Positions 35,801-44,403 of a DNA stretch of 64,000 nucleotides are shown here, in pieces. Numbering within the stretch: the stretch's first letter is position 1; each line of letters opens with the position of its first letter. The notes below the pieces were generated by a model, which saw nothing but the letters and a program-made list of their open reading frames with translations, had not been told where the DNA came from and did not search any database. Both the position numbers and the translations under genes were made by a program. The stretch comes from Cellvibrio japonicus Ueda107 (GTDB taxonomy: Bacteria; Pseudomonadota; Gammaproteobacteria; Pseudomonadales; Cellvibrionaceae). The stretch lies in NCBI RefSeq assembly GCF_000019225.1, contig NC_010995.1, positions 1 to 64,000 on the forward strand. The letters run 5' to 3'.

Positions 35801-37036
35801 CTTGAGCAGAACATCAAGAAGATTGAAAGAGGCGAGGGCATTTTCAATTACGGTTACGACAATCTTTATCGTCTTACCACAGCAGACTCACCGGAAGGCT
35901 ATGCGGCGAATGATGAAACCTTTGGTTATGATGGTGTAGGCAACCGCACAACTCATACCGAAAACGGTATCAGTGCAAACCAAAGTTACAACCAGAAGAA
36001 TCAATTGCAAGCCATTGATGATGCTAACGACACAACATACACCTACAACGCCAACGGTCACACCAAAACCCAAACAAAAAACAGCATCACTACAGAATAT
36101 CGTTACAACCACGAAGAGCGATTGATTGAAGTAAAACGTGATGACACTACCATTGCGGAGTATGCGTATAACCCTCATGGTCAGCGTGTCAAAAAGACGG
36201 TGAATGGTGTTACCACCTGGTATCTCTACAACGGGAATGGTCTGGCCGCTGAATACTCAAGTACCGGTCAACTCATCAAGGAATACCACTTCCACCCGCA
36301 AAAGACCTGGATGACTGACCCGCTATTTCAGCGTACGGCAGCGGGAGAGGTGTATTACTACCACAACGATCATTTGGGTACACCGCAGCAGATGCTGGAT
36401 GATGCAGGAAATATTGTGTGGGAAGCGCAGTATTCGGCGTTTGGTAAGGCTCATATTACGATTGATACTGTGGAAAACAACTTGCGTTTTCCGGGGCAAT
36501 ATTTTGATAGCGAAACTGGGCTGCATCATAACTACTTCAGGGATTATGATTCAGCGTTGGGTAGATATATTCAGAGTGATCCGATTGGATTAGGTGGTGG
36601 ATTTAATACATATGTTTATGCTTACCAAAATCCTGCTGTATTAATTGATCCTTTAGGTTTATATGTTCCTTCTGATCTTCCAGAAAATTGTAAGGTTATA
36701 ACTACAGGTAGCGGCATTCGTGATGAAAATGATGTAAAAATGGGACCTCCAACGAAAGTTTTTCAAGTAATTATCCCATTTATAAAATTTAAGAAAAAAG
36801 TTAGAGATCATAATGATGTTGATGGGAAAATTCTCAAATATGAATTATGGAAGCAGACAATAACGTATATGTATAAAAGTTATAAATGGATGACATACTA
36901 TGTGGAATGTCAGGAAGAAGATGAATGTGGTAATCATTTACCACCAACAATTATTCCAGGTGGTTATGATGAACAGCTAGTTCGAGATGATAAACAAGAG
37001 AAAACTAACTGGTGGTCTGTTGCGGAGCTATTTTAA
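32831..37036 (+). CDS. Secreted RHS-repeat protein with variable C-terminal tip
   Basis: A 1401-residue protein from GTG 32831 with a signal peptide (about 1-25, ending AYA). It is dominated by YD/RHS repeats (many Y.YD..G.l motifs), which in this family form a shell that encloses a C-terminal toxin or effector. The RHS core ends with HNDHLGTPQQMLD, NLRFPGQYFD, GLHHNYFRDYD and the DPIGL...DPLGL pair; the aspartates of this motif drive self-cleavage in known RHS proteins. The tip after DPLGL (residues 1278-1401) is AT-rich, matches no toxin family I know and contains CQEEDECG. The stop overlaps the next start (TAATG). The Sec signal rather than a PAAR domain suggests export independent of type VI secretion. 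Confidence 0.9.
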   Translation: MKLVKLFSNLMVICILLLSQQAYAARGISSDNAGPHFSGLHNQETIEDIRLKVLGGDVRINRVWRGEHWEWNERWGQLQPMLHSMTDASGETTTSVLAVYRAGQLYRKTSETAEQVVYENQLNQFITKTATEYVWHDRKGNGITYDLDGRVINYFDKNKVYVYLERDANGDILSIKDHHQNTVLSLTYETYSNPEDESQQLQRIKTLTDYAGRTVIYGWNNNHQLETVTDVRGQVWTYVYSDNGLLTQLKDPDGRVTRYEIEKTGKFISRFNTDGVGERYQYNYDKENQIYYMSKIDGTGRVEETWNNAMGLAVRESNDGEDKRNVEYILSDGSKGVESIIKNYSYRVEYWYRGSEFVGKTRYCGNDDQSNNPDSPCLRNDPNLINKPVYVKYKKVIDTNGDVTTYENDQWKNEIGVTYPDGTSSSRKLHSQWSLPISETNEKGITTTYEYDTSGNLITLVEAKGTPDERTTRYTYDEFGQIKTKITGESVANNTELAVTYYEYDQYGNIIQVMDPEGNITHYSDHDALGNAQTIIDARAHLLPVVEQYTWKNTYDAAGNLLTRRDPYNKGETYTYTKTGDLETVIAAGGSKVTLTSNANGQPLTITDDNNKVTKLQYDKAGRLTVTTDANGNKSQTAYDAQGRVFRSVDGEGNTTQYNYVEDLLRSIQYPTYKELLEYDNRNRVKQTTQQANSRNYIRKHGYDPLGNITNSTDAQDNETVYEYDVLSRVKKITDAEGGVTEFSYDARDNLLQVKDPEGRLTIYTYDKNDRLLTETKDGDQNTDRQRRYAYDQNGNLIGSINPEQEMTTYEFDQANRLVKTQVFANKDHTHPIKVINYHFNDKNQLTNWSQQVSTSLPDGVTPTADVIPLSETYTYNNLEQLESVAVNFGSFTKTYRYSYYPNGLKKTYTNPEGITYTYFYNKNNQLMAVHIPGEGQISWTAFSWMVPQTLLLPGGQKISFKYDDFQQLQERVLKKANNTELAKAVYEYDLEQNIKKIERGEGIFNYGYDNLYRLTTADSPEGYAANDETFGYDGVGNRTTHTENGISANQSYNQKNQLQAIDDANDTTYTYNANGHTKTQTKNSITTEYRYNHEERLIEVKRDDTTIAEYAYNPHGQRVKKTVNGVTTWYLYNGNGLAAEYSSTGQLIKEYHFHPQKTWMTDPLFQRTAAGEVYYYHNDHLGTPQQMLDDAGNIVWEAQYSAFGKAHITIDTVENNLRFPGQYFDSETGLHHNYFRDYDSALGRYIQSDPIGLGGGFNTYVYAYQNPAVLIDPLGLYVPSDLPENCKVITTGSGIRDENDVKMGPPTKVFQVIIPFIKFKKKVRDHNDVDGKILKYELWKQTITYMYKSYKWMTYYVECQEEDECGNHLPPTIIPGGYDEQLVRDDKQEKTNWWSVAELF

Positions 37037-37692
37037 TGAAAATTAATAAATCAGTTATATGTTTTACAATTTTTATCCAAATTTTTCTTGTTGGATGCGA
37101 TTATAAAAATGATATATCACATGATGTAAATCATGAAAATGACATTAAAAATTTTAAATCTATGTTTTCTTTTTCTCTTGATAAAGAAGGCTATATTTTA
37201 AATGTTTTATCTGGCTTGAGATACTATGACCATGTTTCTCAAGAGAAGTTAAATATATTAAATGATGTATGGAATAAAGTTAATTTTATTGACAATAAAT
37301 GGAATCTGGAAATCTTGGAAAATATCCCTATTAGAATATTGATCGCAGAAATTTTGTATTCTAAAGGGGGGGATAAAAATATTCAGTATAAGGAATTTAT
37401 TATTTCAAATATTTATAGTAGTAATCAGGGGTATAGAGCTTTTTCTGCTCTGAGTTTAGGCTTTATTGGTAATGAAGAAGATGTAGATTTATTGGTTAAT
37501 GTTTTATTGAATGATAAGGAACTCCCTGCATCACAGGCAGGGTTTGGTCTTCTGGCTATGAATAATAAATACGCATTGGATAAATTCAAAAGTGCATTAT
37601 TACTTCTTGAGACTAGAAAAGATGATGGAAGTAAACACATTTATAACATTCTTAAGAATCATTTTGATAAGGTGCATATAAAGGGAAAGTAG
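37036..37692 (+). CDS. Lipoprotein, candidate partner/immunity protein of the RHS tip
   Basis: A 218-residue protein with a lipoprotein signal (lipobox LVGC, Cys about residue 20). The ATG overlaps the RHS stop codon and GGAG lies 12-15 bp upstream, indicating translational coupling. The C-terminal half has helical HEAT-like character (YRAFSALSLGFIGNEEDVDLLVNVLL, ASQAGFGLLAM). The gene is strongly AT-rich. Position directly after an RHS tip is where cognate immunity genes sit; that role is inference and no family was recognised. Confidence 0.6.
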   Translation: MKINKSVICFTIFIQIFLVGCDYKNDISHDVNHENDIKNFKSMFSFSLDKEGYILNVLSGLRYYDHVSQEKLNILNDVWNKVNFIDNKWNLEILENIPIRILIAEILYSKGGDKNIQYKEFIISNIYSSNQGYRAFSALSLGFIGNEEDVDLLVNVLLNDKELPASQAGFGLLAMNNKYALDKFKSALLLLETRKDDGSKHIYNILKNHFDKVHIKGK

Positions 37693-37705
37693 AACACTGT
37701 TTTTA

Positions 37706-39121
37706 GTTAACTGGATAGTACCGCAAACCTTACTGTTGCCCGGCGGCCAGAAAATCTCATTCAAATACGATGCTTTCCAGCAGCTAAGGGAACGTGTCTT
37801 GAAAAAGGCAAATAACGCTGAACTGGCGAAAGCCTTGTATGAGTATGACCTTGAGCAGAACATCAAGAAGATTGAAAGAGGCGAGGGCATTTTCAATTAC
37901 GGTTACGACAATCTTTACCGTCTTACCACAGCAGACTCACCGGAAGGCTATGCGGCGAATGATGAGAGCTTTGAGTATGACAGTGTAGGCAATCGCATAT
38001 CCAGAACGGAAAATGGCACGAGCGAAAGCCAAAACTACAACCAGAAGAATCAATTGCAAAGCATTGATTCCAGTGATGATACCCAGGACACAACATACAC
38101 CTACAACGCCAACGGCCATACTAAAACCCAAACGACGAATGGTGTTACAACAGAATATCGTTACAACCACGAAGAGCGATTGATTGAAGTAAAACGTGAT
38201 GACACTACCATTGCGGAGTATGCGTATAACCTTCATGGTCAGCGTGTCAAAAAGACGGTGAATGGTGTTACCACCTGGTATCTCTACAACGGGAATGGTC
38301 TGGCCGCTGAATACTCAAGTACCGGTCAACTCATCAAGGAATACCACTTTCACCCACAGAAGACCTGGATGACCGACCCACTATTTCAGCGTACAGCAAT
38401 GGGAGAGTTGTATTACTATCACAACGATCATTTGGATACACCGCAGCAGATGCTGGATGATGCAGGAAATATTGTGTGGGATGCGCAGTATTCGGCGTTT
38501 GGTAAGGCTCATATTACGATTGATACTGTGGAAAACAACTTGCGTTTTCCGGGGCAGTATTTTGATGATGAGACCGGGCTGCATCATAACTACTTCAGGG
38601 ATTATGATTCAGCGTTGGGTAGATATATTCAGAGTGATCCGATTGGTTTGAGAGGTGGTATCAATACGTTTAGTTATGCGGAGGGACATCCTCTAAGTTT
38701 GCTTGATCCCCTAGGTTTAATGTCTATAGGGCACAAACCTGACATGGCTTTGCTTCCTGGTTGCGAAAAAATTGTCTTGTCTGATAAGTCAAAAAATATG
38801 AATAAAATCATTACTGGTGACCCTTATATTTATAAATCGAAACTGCTATTTGCAGCTGCATTTCCCATACCTGGAGGAAAAAAAGCAGCAATAAGTATCT
38901 TTTTGGAGCACTGGATACAGGTTTCATATCATTATTCAATAAATATTGAGGATGTGACATACGTTATAAAGTGTAAAGAGGTGGATGAGTGTGGGGTTGA
39001 AAAGGTTGTTGAGCATTCTGGATATCATTATTCGGAGCATCAAACTAGATTGCCTGATATTGTGAAAAAATGGACTGAATATAATATGAAACATGAGTCT
39101 ACTATGGGACCTAAAAAATGA
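37706..39121 (+). pseudogene. Orphan RHS 3' cassette with alternative tip
   Basis: A displaced second copy of the 3' part of the upstream RHS gene, beginning mid-gene (37706 corresponds to about 35658) with no signal peptide, ribosome binding site or upstream RHS repeats. The open frame runs from TTG 37736 to 39121 (461 codons). DNA is nearly identical to copy 1 from about 35800-36590, with a 9-bp insertion, and diverges right after DPIGL. The new tip (about residues 329-461, after DPLGL) differs from tip 1 but shares a CKEVDECG motif. Silent cassettes like this are known in RHS loci, where recombination in the conserved core can swap tips. It may be unexpressed; 'pseudogene' here means not independently translated. 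Confidence 0.8.
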
Positions 39122-39495
39122 AATTATTAGTTAGTATTGGATTTAATTTTTTTCTATGTATTGTTTCGATAATTAGTTACTTTGCTCATTTGTTTTTAAC
39201 GGCAATATTTTCTGTTTTTGGAAATTGGTTTTATATAAAGAATAATTTTTTCGGTGAAATTTTTATGGATTTTTTTCATAATTTTTCCTTGTTTTTTGTT
39301 TATTTTACTAGTTCTTATTTTTTGAAAATCAGCCCCTACTATACTTTTTATAAAATTTTATTTTATGTTGTTTTTTCTACTTTTATTGTGGTTTGGCAAA
39401 TAAAGTTGAGTGGATCTTTTTCTGCTTTTGACAATTTTATTGTTTATTCAATGCCTGGAGCGGCAATACTGTTATCTTGCATGCTGAAGAAATAA
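39118..39495 (+). CDS. Small hydrophobic membrane protein, candidate partner of second RHS tip
   Basis: A 125-residue, very AT-rich, Phe-rich protein with about four predicted membrane segments (roughly 5-30, 45-68, 74-90 and 100-122). The ATG overlaps the stop of the orphan RHS cassette (ATGA), as for a toxin-immunity pair. No family was recognised. An integral membrane immunity protein would suggest tip 2 acts on or from the membrane or periplasm, but this is inference. Confidence 0.55.
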   Translation: MKLLVSIGFNFFLCIVSIISYFAHLFLTAIFSVFGNWFYIKNNFFGEIFMDFFHNFSLFFVYFTSSYFLKISPYYTFYKILFYVVFSTFIVVWQIKLSGSFSAFDNFIVYSMPGAAILLSCMLKK

Positions 39496-39526
39496 CGAGG
39501 GAAAGGTGTCGTAGTGAATTGTTTAA

Positions 39527-39611
39527 ACATCAAAAAGATTGAAAGATGCGAGGGCATTTTCAATTACGGTAAGGCGAACAGGGTGCAAGTTTTTCCTACA
39601 ACGCCAACGGT
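39527..39611 (+). pseudogene. Decayed third RHS fragment
   Basis: Bases 39527-39570 match the RHS core segment encoding IKKIERGEGIFNYG in both other copies with only a few changes, and 39595-39611 (CCTACAACGCCAACGGT) match the segment encoding YNANG. The intervening sequence is lost and no frame is maintained. This is a fossil of another RHS cassette and marks the 3' border of the RHS region. Confidence 0.75.
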
Positions 39612-39678
39612 TTGCCGAACAAAACTGGAGAACTCTAGTTTAGAAATGTCTCATTAATGGGGGAGTGGACAGAATAAT

Positions 39679-42600
39679 ATGCGTATTTTAGGAATTTTTG
39701 TTGGGATATTTTTAGGAATAGTATCTATCGCATCCCAGGCAGAAGAGGCTCTTTGTGCTGAAGTCAAAATCGAAATCTTGCAGGAGCTCACCATGGAGCG
39801 GCAGGGTTTTGAGGCGATGATGCGGATTACCAATAGCCTGGATACATTTTCGCTGGAAAATGTGAGTGTAAAGGTCATATTTAGTGATTCTGATGGTAAT
39901 CCGGTAGTCGCTACATCCAATACCTCGGCGAGTGGTGCGGCATTTTTTATTCGGGTCGATGATACACAGGATGTGACCGGCTTGCAGCAGGGAGCGGATG
40001 GCTATGTCCACAGCGGTAGTATCGCCCCTCAGAAAGTCGGGGAGATGCGCTGGTTAATTATTCCCACTGCTAATGCGGCGGGCCAAACCAAAGACGGTAA
40101 ATTGTATTTTGTCGGCGCTGAGCTGCGTTATTCCTATGGCGGCAAGGAGGAGGTTGTTAATGTGGCGGAAGACTCTATTGTTGTCAAACCTCAGCCAGCG
40201 TTGACGTTGGATTATTTTCTGACAGAAGAAGTGGTTGGCGATAATGGCTTTACCCCGGAAATAGAGCCTCCGGAGCCTTACACCCTGGGTGTACGTATTA
40301 ATAACAATGGCTTTGGTGCAGCAAAAAGCGTAAAAATTGAATCTGCCCAGCCGCGTATTGTTGAAAATAAACTGGGCCTGGCAGTGAATTTTAAAATCCT
40401 TGGCAGTTACCTGAAAGACCAACCATCAAGCCCCTCGCTGTTAATCAACTTCGGTAATATTGAGCCCAAGGGTATTACTACGGGACGCTGGATTATGGAG
40501 TCCAATCTGGCGGGCAAGTTTATTGCATTCAATGCCAGCTTTACCCATGCCGATGAATTAGGTGGTGAGTTAACCTCACTCTTGCAGGCGACCAATGCCA
40601 ATTTCCTGGTGCGTGATGTGATCGTGGATTTGCCGGGGCGCGATAACTTGCGTGATTTCCTGGCCTATAACGCAACACGCAATTTGCGTGTATTTGAGTC
40701 AGAGCCAACGGGCGCTAATGAGGTTGACTGCGCAAATTGTAAGGGTGTTACCGAAATTACATCCGCTTCCTTGAGTCCAATTGATAATTCACGCAGCAGG
40801 ATTGAATTTGAACCTGTAGGTGGATTGGCCTATGTAACGGCCGTTGATCCGTTTAATGGTGCCAAAGTACTTGCCAGGGTGGTACGCGAAGATGGTTCTA
40901 TTATTCATCCACAAAATGCCTGGCTTTCCAAAAAGCGTGCCAGCGACAATATTAATTTTAACTATTTTGTAAATGTATTTGACAACAACGCATCGGGGAA
41001 ATACACCGTCTATTGGGGCGGTAATCTGGTTGATACGCCTCAACCCCCAGTCATTCAGTATGTCCCGGACCAGGTAACTTATGAGGGCGGCAACCTCGGT
41101 TTTATTGTGCGTGCAACCGATCCCAATAACACCTTGCCAACGTTAAGTTATTCGCCACTGCCAGCAGGTGCCTTATTCACATCCAGTGCTATTAACGACG
41201 GTGTGTTCAATTGGTCTCCGTTGCCAGGTCAAGCCGGTCAATATTCCGTTATTTTTACCGCAACAGATGGTGAATTTAGCGTAGAGCGCTTAGTCAATAT
41301 CAAGGTTAATCCCGCCCATGATACCGATGGTGATGGTATGGATGACGATTGGGAGCGCGAGCATTTTGGTAATTTGGATAAGGATGGCACCCAGGATACC
41401 GATGGTGATGGCCGTACCGACCTGGAAGAATTTGAACAGGGGACGAATCCCAATTTATTTGAAGCGGCACCTGCGGCACCTGAGATAGACGCTCCTGCTT
41501 ATAACGCCGATACCCTTGATGGAGCATTGCCTCCCCTGATGCCGGAATTGATTGTTAAAAACGGCAACCATCCAGCAGGTATAGAATCGGTTGCCATTGT
41601 ATTTGAAGTATATAAAGACGAGGCGTTAACAGAATTGATGGGTATGGCCAGGTTGGATGAGGGAACCGGTTCTGTGCAGGGGGACAAAACGCACTGGGAA
41701 ATCGCACCGGTCGATTTGGATGAGGGTATGGAGTTTGAAGATAACCGGCTTTATTACTGGCGTGCCAGAAGTGTACAAAACGGTTCGGCAAGTGTTTCCA
41801 GTACCTGGATTAAAAGCCGTTTCTTTATCAATACAGAAAATGATGCGCCAACCCAGCCTCAAATCAGTTCACCTGCCATTGAGGCAAGTATCGCGGTATT
41901 AAGTCCGACATTGGTTGTGACCAATAGTACCGATATAGATCGCGATGAGTTGCGTTATGGCTTCGAGCTTTACGAAGAATCGGATCTGGAAACACCCGTT
42001 GCAACAGTCAGTGGTTTATTGCCGGGTAATAACGGACAAACAAGCTGGTTTGTTGCCACGCTATTGGAAGAGGATAAACGCTATCTCTGGCAGGCCAGTG
42101 TGACAGATGAGCACAATGTGGTCGTGAAGTCGGACTGGGGCAGCTTTGTTGTTAATACCCAGAACCATCCACCGACGAATCCGCAGGTTGATTCACCTTT
42201 ACCGGCATCAACAGTAACAGCTTTGCAAGAAAATAATAGCCTGTCACTGCGTGTTATAAATTCAATAGACCCTGAGCGTAAGCCGGTTAAATATTATTTT
42301 GAACTTGATACCGTAAATACCTTTGATAGCAGTGACAAGCAGTCATCAGCTGCTATAACGGCTGGCGAAACACACACTGAATGGACAGCGAGTAATCTGG
42401 TCAATCAAGTGCAATACTTTTGGCGAGTAAAGGCCAGTGATGGTGAAGCAGATTCTGCCTGGGTGGTAAGCGATTTTACGGTGAGCGTACAAAACCAGGC
42501 ACCCTCCATCCCGGTATTGCAAAATCCCGTTGACGGTGCGGTTATACAAAGCTTGAGTGTATTCCTGGAGGCCAACCCGGCGGTTGACCCTGAAGGTAGT

Positions 42601-44271
42601 ATTTTGACGTATGTTGTTGAAGTATATTCAGACAGCGCTTTAACACACAGTGTCTATAGCAACCAATCGTTAACACCCTGGTGGCAGTTAGATGATCTGC
42701 TTGCGAATCAATCGACTTATTATTGGCGAGTAAAAGCTTTTGATGAGGACGGGCAGGAAAGTGAGTGGAGTTCAACCGGTGTTTTTACTGTTAATATTCC
42801 CTCTGTTAACCAGCCGCCCCAATTTAGTTTTGTAGCGCCTGCTGGAAATGTCTCCATGGATGCAAATGGAGTATTGATACAGTGGGTTGACGATGACCCG
42901 GACAGTGATGCTCAAATCACCCTGGTGGCAAAAAAACCTGATAATAGCAGTATCACGATTGCCAGTAATATATCGGAAAACCTGGATGGAGCCGGTGATA
43001 CCTTTATTCTCATGCCCGGTGTCCTACCCCCGGGGAGTTATACGCTTGTGGCCATTATTAGTGATGAAGATCATTCAATCAGTGTGCCGCATTGTTGCAC
43101 CCTGACAGTACCGGAACCACCACAAGGACTTTTACCGTTTAGCCAATGGTTATTTGATGAAGGAACAGGCAATGTTACACAGTCATCAGTAGGTGAATTT
43201 GTAGCACCCATAAAATTAACCTATATCCATAATTCCGCTGCAACACCTGCAAGCTGGGTTGCCGGGCGGCATCCTGCTGCAGAAACTGCATTGAATTTTG
43301 ATGGCCGTGGTGCTTATGTTGAGATTCCAAAAACGTCCAGCCAGCCATTACTGAATGATGCAAGTTTGAGTTTCTGGATAAAAACTTCTCAAGCTGGTGG
43401 TTTATATCCGGAAATCTCTCCCGCCATTATTGGCAGCCATAACAGTGATACTGGCGACCATATTAAGTGGGGCTCATTAGGTCTTCAGGGACAGTTCGGT
43501 TTGGCTGTTGGTGAGATCAGAATGTTGGGTTTGACGCGGGTTGCGGATAATAACTGGCACCATGTCGTTATTACCCGTCGAAAAACTCCCGGTAGTGATA
43601 ATGGCATTGTTAAGATATATGTTGATGGAAAGCTGGATGCGGTTTCTGCTCCCGCGGATGAGAAATTTACCGGTTTGGTAAATACCTTTGCAGGTCTTGC
43701 AACTAATAATCGTTTTTCCAGCAATACACCCAATCAAATAGATTCTACGTCCAGATTTATCGGTGGCGCTTTAGATGATATACAAATTTTTGACAGGAGT
43801 TTAACCGCAACCGAGGTTGCAGATTTGTACATGGATGAATCCGGTGATCAACCTTCTATAACAGGCGCTTACGACAACTTTGTCAATCAGGGGATCTACC
43901 AGGCTGAGGCGGCAAGTTTATATCTTGGAGCAGTTGTTACCGAGCATAGCGGTTATAGTTCTATTGGTTTTGTGGATTACGATTTTGTGGCAGGTGGCTA
44001 TATAGAGTGGGTTGTTGAAAGAACTCATGCAGGCCCGGTGACATTAGAATTTGTGTATGCCAATTACAGCATTTCAAACAGGAATATGGATATTAGTGTG
44101 AATGGTCAGGTTGTGAGCCCTAATTTGGCATTTCCTAACACCAATAGCTGGACTAATTGGACTACGGTTTCAGCCAATGTCAATTTGGCACAAGGGGTTA
44201 ATCGTATTCGGGCAACCGCAAAATTGACCGTTGGTGGTCCCAACCTGGATTACATGAGGATTGTTGAATAA
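39679..44271 (+). CDS. Large secreted multi-domain protein (Ig, TSP3, Fn3, LamG, CBM)
   Basis: A 1530-residue exported protein with a signal peptide (about 1-21, ending SQA). The N-terminal ~450 residues are not recognised. A putative Ig (He_PIG-like) domain is at about 457-545, and a calcium-binding thrombospondin type 3-like segment (DTDGDGMDDDWE, DTDGDGRTDLEEFEQGTNP) at about 547-595. At least four Fn3-like repeats (recurring YYWRVKA/YLWQASV) lie at about 600-1050. A LamG/concanavalin-like domain is at about 1150-1385 and a CBM6/CBM35-like module at about 1395-1530 (YQAEAASL, GYSSIGFVDY, PNLDYMRI). It is likely a cell-surface or extracellular glycan-binding protein. A possible broken extension follows (separate entry). 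Confidence 0.8.
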   Translation: MRILGIFVGIFLGIVSIASQAEEALCAEVKIEILQELTMERQGFEAMMRITNSLDTFSLENVSVKVIFSDSDGNPVVATSNTSASGAAFFIRVDDTQDVTGLQQGADGYVHSGSIAPQKVGEMRWLIIPTANAAGQTKDGKLYFVGAELRYSYGGKEEVVNVAEDSIVVKPQPALTLDYFLTEEVVGDNGFTPEIEPPEPYTLGVRINNNGFGAAKSVKIESAQPRIVENKLGLAVNFKILGSYLKDQPSSPSLLINFGNIEPKGITTGRWIMESNLAGKFIAFNASFTHADELGGELTSLLQATNANFLVRDVIVDLPGRDNLRDFLAYNATRNLRVFESEPTGANEVDCANCKGVTEITSASLSPIDNSRSRIEFEPVGGLAYVTAVDPFNGAKVLARVVREDGSIIHPQNAWLSKKRASDNINFNYFVNVFDNNASGKYTVYWGGNLVDTPQPPVIQYVPDQVTYEGGNLGFIVRATDPNNTLPTLSYSPLPAGALFTSSAINDGVFNWSPLPGQAGQYSVIFTATDGEFSVERLVNIKVNPAHDTDGDGMDDDWEREHFGNLDKDGTQDTDGDGRTDLEEFEQGTNPNLFEAAPAAPEIDAPAYNADTLDGALPPLMPELIVKNGNHPAGIESVAIVFEVYKDEALTELMGMARLDEGTGSVQGDKTHWEIAPVDLDEGMEFEDNRLYYWRARSVQNGSASVSSTWIKSRFFINTENDAPTQPQISSPAIEASIAVLSPTLVVTNSTDIDRDELRYGFELYEESDLETPVATVSGLLPGNNGQTSWFVATLLEEDKRYLWQASVTDEHNVVVKSDWGSFVVNTQNHPPTNPQVDSPLPASTVTALQENNSLSLRVINSIDPERKPVKYYFELDTVNTFDSSDKQSSAAITAGETHTEWTASNLVNQVQYFWRVKASDGEADSAWVVSDFTVSVQNQAPSIPVLQNPVDGAVIQSLSVFLEANPAVDPEGSILTYVVEVYSDSALTHSVYSNQSLTPWWQLDDLLANQSTYYWRVKAFDEDGQESEWSSTGVFTVNIPSVNQPPQFSFVAPAGNVSMDANGVLIQWVDDDPDSDAQITLVAKKPDNSSITIASNISENLDGAGDTFILMPGVLPPGSYTLVAIISDEDHSISVPHCCTLTVPEPPQGLLPFSQWLFDEGTGNVTQSSVGEFVAPIKLTYIHNSAATPASWVAGRHPAAETALNFDGRGAYVEIPKTSSQPLLNDASLSFWIKTSQAGGLYPEISPAIIGSHNSDTGDHIKWGSLGLQGQFGLAVGEIRMLGLTRVADNNWHHVVITRRKTPGSDNGIVKIYVDGKLDAVSAPADEKFTGLVNTFAGLATNNRFSSNTPNQIDSTSRFIGGALDDIQIFDRSLTATEVADLYMDESGDQPSITGAYDNFVNQGIYQAEAASLYLGAVVTEHSGYSSIGFVDYDFVAGGYIEWVVERTHAGPVTLEFVYANYSISNRNMDISVNGQVVSPNLAFPNTNSWTNWTTVSANVNLAQGVNRIRATAKLTVGGPNLDYMRIVE

Positions 44272-44399
44272 TAGTCATAATTAATGGCAACCCCTATCCG
44301 GTATTCAATACCGGTGCTTATTTGATACAAGTGAATAACCAGAATCGCAAATTGGATGTGATCAAGTCGGGCAGTAATATGCGTGTCAATACGCCCTGA
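44268..44399 (+). pseudogene. Possible frameshifted lectin-like C-terminal remnant
   Basis: Immediately after the stop of the 1530-aa gene, in a different frame, a start-less open stretch encodes a peptide containing GAYLIQVNNQNRKLDV and ends with TGA at 44397-44399. The pattern resembles a repeat of a ricin-type (CBM13) lectin. It may be a remnant of a longer C-terminus lost by frameshift. A 6-bp-stem hairpin (CCGGTA-TTCAA-TACCGG, 44298-44314) lies in the same stretch, so it could instead be non-coding. Confidence 0.3.
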
Positions 44400-44403
44400 T
44401 TGT

